A stretch of 64,000 nt of DNA from Lytechinus pictus. Lineage: Eukaryota; Echinodermata; Echinoidea; Temnopleuroida; Toxopneustidae. Positions 58,601 to 64,000 of this stretch are shown one piece after another. The stretch covers positions 13,714,217 through 13,778,216 of the forward strand of contig NC_087261.1 in the NCBI RefSeq assembly GCF_037042905.1. Reading direction: 5' to 3'. Made by a program: the position numbers and the translations under genes. The notes beneath the pieces were generated by a model, which was given only the letters and a program-made list of their open reading frames with translations, was not told the DNA's origin and did no database searches. Numbering within the stretch: the first letter of the stretch is position 1; each line of letters starts with the position of its first letter.

Positions 58601-61600
58601 AATTGTCATCATAACTTTGACATTTTATGGATTTAGTTCATGAAACTTAGACATCAGAGCAAGTAAATATCCCTGAACATCCTGCGCTAGTTTCAGGTCA
58701 CATGACCAAGGTCAAAGGTCATGTTGGGTCAATCGACATAGTATTTTATTATCATATCAGTGTTTTCTTTTGTGAATAATTATTTAATAGCTGTTTTCAA
58801 ATTCAGCACTGCTGCTATATCAAATCGCGTAATGCAGGCGAGACTGCCAGAGGCATTCCACTTGTTGGGTATAACTAACACAAAATCTGATTTATTGTAA
58901 AATAAGATAGTTCTCGGTTTTTACATACATGTAGTTTCACTTTGACATCAAGTATGATGTGCAAATGAGAAAGCAGGTGATTGTGACACATTAATTATAT
59001 TTTATGATATATGCTTTATGAATTGTTGAGTATTTAATAGCGGATGGGCAAAATAACGAAATTGGCCGATTCTCTCTTACACAGTACTCTAAAGGAAAGC
59101 TGGCTGTCCTTGGATCTGTTCACATGTTCTCTGACCAGTATTTGGATAAAGAGGAGAACAATAAGATCATGGATGTACTCTTCAAATGGCTTACCACTGA
59201 TGAAGTGGTGCTCAATGCCATAGATTCTGAGGACCCGGAGGTGAGCTAGTGAAGACAAATAATGGCCCGAATATAGGTGGTTTCGAATCAGTAGTTACAT
59301 TTCAAGCAATGATTTATGCAGATTCCGTCCTGAAATGAGCTTATTTCAACCTGTATATTGAGAAAGTGTTAAATATTGAACGCATTTTTTTGCCACGGGA
59401 GGTTAATTTGATGTTTGTTACTCTTGGTTACTATAAAAATGAGTCCACAGTTTATCTAGGTTAATGAAAAACAAAATGAATGTACTCTTTAATTGAATAT
59501 AAATAATCATCATGAGCAACAAATTATCTCAAATCTCAAAGTTTTAAAATGAAAATCTACATCATATCGCACAAGACCATGGCAAATCGATTTCTCAGAA
59601 TTTCCTGATAATCTACAACAGAGGGGTCTTGATATTCCAAAACAGAAGGATTTTTTTTATTAAACAAATGAAAATTTAATCTCACTCCTAAATTTGTACC
59701 ATGACTTCATAGCTCCTACTCATACGAATTATCATCAACCATTCACATGAAATTAACCACTTTCTCTATTCCTTATTATTACTGCAATGGAATAATGTTC
59801 TGTGTTCTTTTGTTTTGTTTATTATCATCCTTGTCTTGTGTAGATATCAGACTATAACTTCCTACCGGACACGTCTAAGCTCGCTGATAAACTACGGACT
59901 TGTTTGCAGGAGAATGAGGATACGCCTAGAGATTTCAACACCCTGTTTGATGGAACTGTGTACAGCTTGGACACTAAAGTGGTTCCCAAAGTCGTCAGGT
60001 TAGTCTAGTTATTGTTAATTGTTCATCTCCAGTAACAGTGGGTGATTTTTAGTTCGGTGTTGAGAGCGTGAAAAAAAGGCTGCTGAAAACAGGGCTTCAA
60101 CACCGAGCTGGATTCAGAAGGATGATACATTCGGTGATTTCAAGTCCGGTGTTGGCCTTGGTGTTAGTGTTGGTGTTGGAATTTGGATTACTTCCCCTAG
60201 CTCCAAAACTTATTATGAGTTTGTAAAACTGATTCAGATCACATTATTGACATCACAACAACTAGTGAGTGACTTTTCGGGACCACCTTAATATTATGTT
60301 TCATGTTATAATCGTGTAAAAATTGACCTAACACCAACACCAAAAGGTCAACACTGAACTTGAAATCACCCATCATCAATACGTCATGCCTCTACATAAT
60401 ACATTGCCTTTCTCATCATTTCAACTACTTGCAGGAGGTCTTGATGATGAAGGTGGAAATGGAGGCTTTTTTTTTTAATCATCCATAATCGTGATTTCCC
60501 ATCACCATTTTCATGGCCTGTAACCTTGATATAAATAGGGCAAATATTAAACACCTGATACAGATATGAAATACATATGCGTGTTAATGTAAGAATAATG
60601 AATGCACTTTCGATATGGTATTGCCCCAGACCACAGAATTACAATTTTTCTTGGTTTTTGTGTAGTGAAACAAACCACCCGGCCATTTTGCTTTCTTTTT
60701 GTTAGCAATTGTGTTTATTAGTGAAGCCTGGTCCTAGAAACTTCAGGTACTATGGAATGCTGCTGTGTTTTATCATCTTTTAAGTAAAGATTTTCTTATA
60801 ATTTTTTTTTTTTAATTAAAGTTTTGTTCCCCTTTCCTTCATATATGAAGAGTATTGTGTTCTGTAATTAATGCTCATTGAATACTGACCCTTTTATTTA
60901 TTTTCTAGAATAGTGCTTCTTAACCTTTTTTTACTCGAGGACCACCTACCAAACTTTTTTTTTAAAAGGATATCACTACTTGTCTCGACTCAAAGATTGT
61001 CTCGACAATTATAAGAGCATATTAGTGTGTAACTTTATGATCTTCTGCTGCAGTGGCGTAATGAGCCAAAAAATTGAGGGGGCTTGATATGGCGTATTGC
61101 GTACAATTTATTAAATGTTGCAAACGAGCATGGCGAGCATGCAAAAATTTTGACATTTTTATTACAAAAATCCAGGTTTGTGATAGATTTTGACACCATA
61201 TTAAAAAAATAATTTTGTATTTCACCCTTTTCCCTTTTCTTTTCTTTCCTTTTCTTTTTTTTCTTGGTCATGAAATATCTGTACGCAAGTGTTCTGCTGT
61301 GAATTAAATCCAGCCCTTTTCTCTCGAAACACTCTTATGGCTTTCCTGCACTCTTCGGATGTTTTATGTTTAGGTGTCTCTGAAGCTCTGACGATTTAAG
61401 CGCCTTATTTGACAATAACTTCAGCACATTCGACACACATTGCTTTTGGTTTTGCATCACTGTGCAGTTATGATAAATCAAAATTTAATGTATTCAGGGT
61501 CATATTTTTCTTACAGTTACCTTCTGAGACTTTTCAACAGTAGATTTGTTTCCTCCCTCACCCTTTCGCTTTTAAACACGGTCCATTTTGATGGAAGTAT

Positions 61601-62087
61601 GTTTCGTGAAATTTGAATATAAAGCTCTCAACCACATTCGAAGCAATCAGTTTTAGAAATAAATGCATTTGCAAAGGTCCGGTGAATGGGCGATAATTAA
61701 CTACATACACAATATGCATGCAAATGAGGCCTGAGGTTCATATCAAAGTTAGATCGATAGTGACCATCATTACAATGTGTATGTATATCACAACATGCTA
61801 CCTATAGGCGTGCCTTTAGCTTTGTTTAAACCACGGAGACCGATCAAACATACCATTTTTGGACTTTAAATAGAACATGTTAAATATACTATAATTTTCC
61901 CCCTATTTTTTTTCTTCTCTGGAGCTTCGTGGCCCACTGGTCGAGAAGCGCTGTTCTAGAACATGTATTCACAATGACCCCCTGCCTTTAATCTTTCAGA
62001 GCGTATGAAGCACTCAATGTGAAGCATGAAAACCTAGCGCTGATCCAACCCCAATTTGAAGTGCCACTGCCTCCTCTACAACCAGCG
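44148..62087 (+). CDS. IFT52, intraflagellar transport 52, partial (5' exons)
   Basis: IFT52 is a core subunit of the IFT-B1 train that carries cargo along cilia. Exons: 44148-44165, 48396-48520, 49033-49120, 50828-50957, 51575-51650, 52271-52339, optional 53617-53652, 57744-57870, 59085-59240, 59844-59998, 62000-62087. All have GT..AG borders and compatible phases, giving 344 codons (356 with the optional exon). Diagnostic stretches include KKLRSNWKIVSNKDEI, VIAGPRDKFTAPE, VMVGEGGETKFDTNINFLLE, YFHPKEALVSNGILNR, LYPYGATLNVVKP, GSVHMFSDQYLDKEENNKI, PRDFNTLFDGTVYSLD and LIQPQFEVPLPPLQPA. These cover the N-terminal GIFT (glutamine-amidotransferase-like) domain, the IFT88/IFT70-binding middle and the start of the Pro-rich linker. 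The C-terminal IFT46-binding part lies beyond the right edge. Introns are 0.5-4.2 kb and full of MITEs. No break in the frame. Confidence 0.93.
44318..44430 (+). other. GC-rich open segment with ATG and possible donor
   Basis: The ATG at 44318 opens MVTKLQALLTTKAPPFSAVQ and stays open past a GCTGCAG|GTTCGT junction. It could be an alternative first exon, a small unrelated gene or chance. No homology recognised. Confidence 0.2.
45058..45070. promoter_or_regulatory. YY1-like GCCGCCATCTTG site in intron 1
   Basis: Matches the YY1 promoter motif. It stands just left of a CpG-richer stretch (45080-45125). Together with the GC-rich 45780-46040 block this hints at a promoter or CpG island in intron 1, but no gene was found. 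Confidence 0.25.
45780..46040. other. CpG-rich stretch in IFT52 intron 1
   Basis: GCGCGCGACTTCG, AACGAGCGCGCGTGCGTC, TCGGCCGAT and GCGGCGATAT give a local rise in CpG. Short frames on both strands, none recognised. May be a repeat. Confidence 0.35.
46625..48315. mobile_element. TIR element, 1.7 kb, TA target duplication
   Basis: GGGGAGACCGGGGTTAG at the left and CTAATCCCGGTCTCCCC at the right are inverted, continuing through TTGGAACA, with TA on each side. Sub-terminal copies of GTTCCAACTTACCCC lie on both strands (46990-47040, 48070-48128). The TA target suggests a Tc1/mariner-like or related origin. The interior includes an R1 repeat copy at 47190-47800. No transposase. Confidence 0.8.
47190..47800. 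repeat. R1 repeat copy nested in the 46625 element
   Basis: AACCCTTATCAAACTGGGGGG, a C20 run, CTTTCAAGTCTTACGCATC, GAGACCAAATTTGCGATGCC and ATTACGCAACATTTTG match the family. Confidence 0.6.
48396..48520 (+). CDS. IFT52 exon 2
   Basis: 125 nt, acceptor GTACAG|GATG, donor TCAG|GTAGAT. Encodes DVGDKGQRTSIVFDVSKREL and onward to KKLRSNWKIV. Ends in phase 2. Confidence 0.88.
49033..49120 (+). CDS. IFT52 exon 3
   Basis: 88 nt, acceptor TTTCTTTCAG, donor GAG|GTAGGG. Encodes SNKDEITEEKLSSAKVFVIA then GPRDKFTAPE. Confidence 0.92.
49287..50009. mobile_element. Long-arm fold-back element in intron 3
   Basis: Arms of about 215 bp (49287-49505 and 49795-50009) begin AATAGTGGTGGGCT and pair through GAGAGGACCA, GATCATTTTGACACCTTTTT, GAGGGGGTGC and CAGAAGCC. 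A partial R1 copy (49619-49770) fills the centre. Frames in the arms are mirror images of each other. Confidence 0.8.
50370..50540. mobile_element. Short MITE in intron 3
   Basis: GCAGTCACATTTCCCCTAC and GCAGGGGAATTGTGACTGC are inverted. An inner pair ACAGCCGTTTT/AAAACGGCTGT supports a hairpin. Confidence 0.65.
50828..50957 (+). CDS. IFT52 exon 4
   Basis: 130 nt, acceptor TACAATAG, donor ACG|GTAAGC. Encodes FEAIKKYMENGGSVLVMVGE and onward to LLEEFGVMVNN. Ends in phase 1. Confidence 0.92.
51575..51650 (+). CDS. IFT52 exon 5
   Basis: 76 nt, acceptor CATCGCAG, donor ACAG|GTAATT. Encodes DCVVRTSYFKYFHPKEALVS then NGILN. Ends in phase 2. Confidence 0.92.
52271..52339 (+). CDS. IFT52 exon 6
   Basis: 69 nt, acceptor TTGTCCAG, donor CTCA|GTGAGT. 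Encodes RAISLAAGKSIPGSGEEDAQ then NDT. Ends in phase 2. Confidence 0.9.
52432..53155. repeat. GAT/GGT microsatellite expansion in intron 6
   Basis: About 300 bp of nearly pure GAT and GGT triplets (52432-52735), then looser repeats to about 53155. Asp/Gly- or Met/Val-only frames are artefacts. A small MITE (52752-52880) interrupts it. Confidence 0.9.
52752..52880. mobile_element. Short MITE, GGCGGATCCAGGGG ends
   Basis: AGGGGCGGATCCAGGGGG and CCCCCCTGGATCCGCCAGTG are inverted at both ends of about 125 bp. The end sequence resembles the CAGTGGCG hAT-type terminus at 13694. GGTTAGTGT follows directly at the right and occurs just before the left end. Confidence 0.7.
53617..53652 (+). CDS. IFT52 candidate cassette exon (36 nt)
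   Basis: Acceptor CATGTAG, donor GGA|GTGAGT, with a perfect TACTAAC branch sequence 29 nt before the acceptor AG. 36 nt in phase 2-2 adds 12 residues (reading HRKIDGSLASHAE across the joins) and keeps the frame. Skipping it gives NDTQALTYLYPYGA, which fits the usual IFT52 protein, so inclusion would be optional. Confidence 0.5.
54492..55215. mobile_element. TIR element, 0.72 kb, in intron 6
   Basis: Arms AATAGACTACCGAAGTG..TGATGTCA (54492-54660) and 55040-55215 pair over about 160 bp (TTTTTGCATTTCAG, ACCATATTTTG, GGTCCATGG, GACCTCATGAATAC). A second MITE is nested in the middle. Confidence 0.75.
54735..55047. mobile_element. MITE, second copy of the 11533 family, nested
   Basis: GGCCCGTATTCTGATAGC to GCTATCAGAATACGGGCC with AAT on both sides. 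The interior matches 11533-11853. Minus-strand frame is an artefact. Confidence 0.8.
55722..57100. mobile_element. Element with AGCTCATCCGGC ends and internal tandem repeats
   Basis: AGCTCATCCGGCCGAGC at the left and GCCGGATGAGCT at the right are inverted. Inside are about five copies of a 160-190 bp unit with GACCGATTTTGA, CATCTGGTAGAGCTTCATGAG, TTCACCAAACTT and ATTTATGCTAATTTATGCAAA. No ORF of note. Confidence 0.7.
57744..57870 (+). CDS. IFT52 exon 8
   Basis: 127 nt, acceptor CTCACAG, donor AAG|GTAGGT. Encodes ALTYLYPYGATLNVVKPASA and onward to PVCALHSSK. Ends in phase 0. Confidence 0.93.
58152..58850. mobile_element. TIR element with three DR1 motifs, intron 8
   Basis: GTCTCGCCTGCA (58157) and TGCAGGCGAGAC (58833-58844) are inverted. 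Three tandem units of about 175 bp each contain TTCATGAAAC, GGTCACATGACCAAGGTC and AAAGGTCA. No ORF. Confidence 0.75.
58367..58379 (+). promoter_or_regulatory. DR1 nuclear-receptor motif, copy 1 of 3
   Basis: AGGTCAAAGGTCA, a perfect direct repeat with one-base spacing, as bound by HNF4 or RXR heterodimers. Further copies at 58547-58559 and 58709-58721. Carried by a repeat, so function is uncertain. Confidence 0.4.
59085..59240 (+). CDS. IFT52 exon 9
   Basis: 156 nt, acceptor CTTACACAG, donor GAG|GTGAGC. Encodes YSKGKLAVLGSVHMFSDQYL and onward to NAIDSEDPE. Confidence 0.95.
59844..59998 (+). CDS. IFT52 exon 10
   Basis: 155 nt, acceptor TTGTGTAG, donor CAG|GTTAGT. Encodes ISDYNFLPDTSKLADKLRTC and onward to TKVVPKVV. 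Ends in phase 2. Confidence 0.94.
60039..60372. mobile_element. MITE in intron 10
   Basis: TGGGTGATTTTTAGTTCGG and TTGAAATCACCCA..: arms of about 25 bp pair with two mismatches; inner GGTGTTGG/ACACCAACACC. Non-coding. Confidence 0.65.
60911..61953 (-). mobile_element. hAT element remnant with BED-finger trace, 8-bp TSD
   Basis: TTCTAGAA stands on both sides (60903-60910, 61954-61961). Ends TAGTGCTTCTTAACC and GAGAAGCGCTG are imperfectly inverted. On the minus strand at about 61445-61340 a frameshifted frame reads QCVECAEVIVK..NKALKSSELQRHLNIKHPK, the C2H-type BED zinc finger that starts hAT (ZBED/Charlie-type) transposases. The catalytic domain is missing, so the copy is inactive. A further CAGTGGCG-containing repeat begins near 61053. 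Confidence 0.75.
62000..62087 (+). CDS. IFT52 exon 11 (last in window)
   Basis: 88 nt, acceptor ATCTTTCAG, donor GCG|GTAAGT. Encodes RAYEALNVKHENLALIQPQF then EVPLPPLQPA. Ends in phase 0; the next exon is not in the window. Confidence 0.94.
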
Positions 62088-62252
62088 GTAAGTTCAGTCA
62101 ACAATATTTTTCTTCATTTATCTACAGTGTTGAAAATCACAGATTGGAAGCATTAAGATGATATGTTACCACCCAGGTTCAATCCCACTAGTCACTCTGT
62201 AATAAGTATAAATGTGGCCAGCCACCCCAAAACCAACAATCCAGAGTTTTTC

Positions 62253-62545
62253 GCATTTACTGCGGGGAAACTCTACAACGCACAATTCCTTTAAAAATGC
62301 AAGTCAAGTCACAATGGAGTGCCGAGAGGCTTTAGTCGAAAGTTGGTGGACAGGGACAGTATCGGAATCTCCTGACTTTGGACAACAGCATGTTTTTAAT
62401 TGTTCGTTCGGTGCAAATCTTTTGATGATCTGCTGTCCCAGTCCACCGGCTTTCGACAAAAGCCTCTCAGCTCTCCATTGTGATTTTAATTGCATTTTCA
62501 AAGGATTTGATGTATTGTAGAGAGTTTCCCCGGTAGTAAATGCCC
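62253..62545. mobile_element. Fold-back MITE in intron 11
   Basis: Arms of about 120 bp (62253-62375, 62425-62545): GCATTTACTGCGGGGAAACTC against GAGTTTCCCCGGTAGTAAATGC, then CACAATGGAG, GAGAGGCTTT and GTCGAAAG. Short central loop. Non-coding. Confidence 0.75.
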
Positions 62546-63002
62546 AAACTACCTAATAAGTCTCCAGGGAAGGTTCTCTGTTAATAGCTATTAGTATTTT
62601 GGTCTTTCAAGATGAATAGAAATTAGCTTATCCAAAAGGGCAATTCTTCAGTCAAAATTTGAAACTTTAAAGTTTAATAGAAGACAAGATACAATAGTTT
62701 CTTTCACACCACTTTTTGCTTTTACATTTCATGCTTTAGCGAATTCCAAGCTTCAAACCTTGTTTTCTCATTTTCTGAAGTTCTTGTTGAATTTCTTCAT
62801 TCAAACAAGTACTTGGGAAAGAAGTTGTTGATCAATTTTGACAAGTCATGTATCATTTGGGAGCTTAGGGTGTGCTTTTTCAATCTGAATGAAAACCTCA
62901 AAATTCATTTTTTGGTAACCTCTTGTTGGTTTTGGAGTGGCTGGTCACAGTTAGTCATCTATGAATGGGTTTCATCAACGTGTCATCTGACAGGTTTCCT
63001 TG

Positions 63003-63340
63003 ACACCGTTCTCATTACGCTTTCTAAAACTAGTTTACTGGAAACCGGTTCAGGAAACCAGTTTGGAAGATAGCTTTGTTATCATTCCATTTGATTACAC
63101 GAAAGTGGTTTTCAATGTCACTTCACGTAAAGCATTCTTGTTGCTATAAAAACGCTCCCAGTGGGGTGACACGTTTTGTGCAAAACTGCAGGGTAGGCAT
63201 TCTGTCGTGTGGAGTAGCGCGCTCATTGCAAGGTGGTTTTATAAATCGGTTCGAGAGATCGCTTCGACCGTCCTCATTACACGTTAAACTAGTTTCCACT
63301 AAACTAGTTTTAGGAAGGTAGTGAGAACAGTGCCCTCGAT
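63003..63340. mobile_element. MITE with AAACTAGTTTA arms
   Basis: CCGTTCTCATTACG..TTCTAAAACTAGTTTACTGG and CACTAAACTAGTTTTAGGAA..TAGTGAGAACAG are inverted. Several AAACTAGTTT/GAAACC.GTTT words inside. Non-coding. Confidence 0.65.
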
Positions 63341-63847
63341 TGTGATTGGACAAAGGAGCTGTCGCACCCGAACGTTTTTGCCTTTGTATGCGGAAATACA
63401 GGTGGCAGTCAGCAATCTTTGATTGTGATTACTCTTGAATCTACAAAGAGTGACCATACAGCACAATGGATTCACCGGACCGTTTCCTCCGTTCTGGCTC
63501 CCGAGTGTAAAATTGAGTGCAATCCATGCTCATAGATTGCTGACTGGGTTGTGTCTGAACATATGGCAAGCCATTTTACCATTATTAATCCTATTTTTTA
63601 TATCAATGGATACATTTTTTATATCGGTCTTGCCATTTATGACAGGAAATTACTTTTTGATATCGAGAATTTCAATTACTGATATAAATAAATAGAATGA
63701 ATTGATCAGGATGAATAATGTTTGCTTTAAAAAGGAAATCCATCCTTTGTAATGAAAGAATGTGTGGAAGGAGAAAAATAGGATGAACAGAATCAATGGT
63801 GGAAGTTTTAAATAAATCATTTAACAGAATTTGATTAACGTGGCGAA
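63341..63847. other. Intron 11 remainder
   Basis: No exon, TIR or simple repeat recognised here; frames are short and uncharacteristic. Confidence 0.5.
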
Positions 63848-64000
63848 GGTTTACGGTTCACCATGTGTAATATGAAGAAGGGAAAGGAAATACAAGCAGA
63901 AAATTGAAATGGAAAGACGAGGAAGGATCAAGATTCCATCTCAATTTTCCGCCTGTATTTTCTTTCCCTTCTTCATATTACACATGGTGAACTGTAAACC
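63848..64000. repeat. Near-perfect hairpin at the right edge
   Basis: GGTTTACGGTTCACCATGTG starts the left arm and the window ends with its complement, CACATGGTGAACTGTAAACC. Arms of about 68 bp, short loop. Probably a small MITE that ends at or just past the edge. Confidence 0.75.

Noticed and set aside
1-64000. CRISPR array or prokaryotic defence island
   Set aside because: Tandem repeats seen are microsatellites or transposon-internal units; the spliced genes show eukaryotic DNA.

Overview
The window looks like echinoderm nuclear DNA, most likely from a sea urchin. It is AT-rich, with intron-containing genes that use GT..AG splicing, abundant short inverted-repeat (MITE-like) transposons, CR1/L2-type LINE remnants, microsatellites and long homopolymer runs. 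The host assignment is an inference from gene content and repeat style; no species can be named from the sequence alone. Nothing prokaryotic (operons, CRISPR, IS elements) is present.

Left part (1-41 kb). At about 1 kb on the minus strand lies a probable first exon of a small secreted protein. The main feature is a tandem array of four intact, apparently intronless rhodopsin-class GPCR genes on the plus strand (5423-6709, 9509-10810, 20224-21525, 30968-32266). All share a very short N-terminus, an intact DRY motif, a 150-residue third intracellular loop, and an unusual TM7 motif NVxxY in place of NPxxY. The array consists of units of roughly 10 kb. Unit 0 holds gene 1 and gene 2. Units A (about 16.5-26.5 kb) and B (26.5 kb to about 39.5-40.7 kb) each hold a short broken tail of a gene-1-like receptor followed by one intact receptor. 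Genes 2-4 share a TATA box about 152 bp before the ATG and a TTACGTCA element further upstream. Because the units are paralogous, several transposon insertions can be read against an empty site in a sister unit. These are a 1.37-kb hAT element, a 321-bp MITE with 3-bp duplication, a 243-bp element, a 0.94-kb TIR element and a TTAA-flanked MITE.

Middle (33-44 kb). A decayed CR1/L2-like LINE interrupted by a tandem pair of MITEs, further MITEs, a minus-strand SINE-like unit with a 7SL/Alu-like core, and a tRNA-like sequence. No host gene was recognised here.

Right part (44-64 kb). The 5' three quarters of IFT52, a core subunit of the intraflagellar transport B complex. Ten exons plus one candidate 36-nt cassette exon are readable from 44148 to 62087, and the gene runs off the right edge. 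Its introns are packed with inverted-repeat elements, one of which carries three perfect DR1-type nuclear-receptor motifs, plus a BED-finger hAT remnant and a large GAT/GGT microsatellite.

The GPCR cluster fits the lineage-specific, tandemly expanded, single-exon receptors known from sea urchins, which were proposed to be chemosensory. IFT52 is a neighbour with no evident functional link beyond the fact that such receptors and cilia can be related in sensory cells. I see no clear new multi-gene system. The most noteworthy items are the divergent receptor motif, the unit architecture, the candidate IFT52 microexon and the regulatory motifs carried by repeats.
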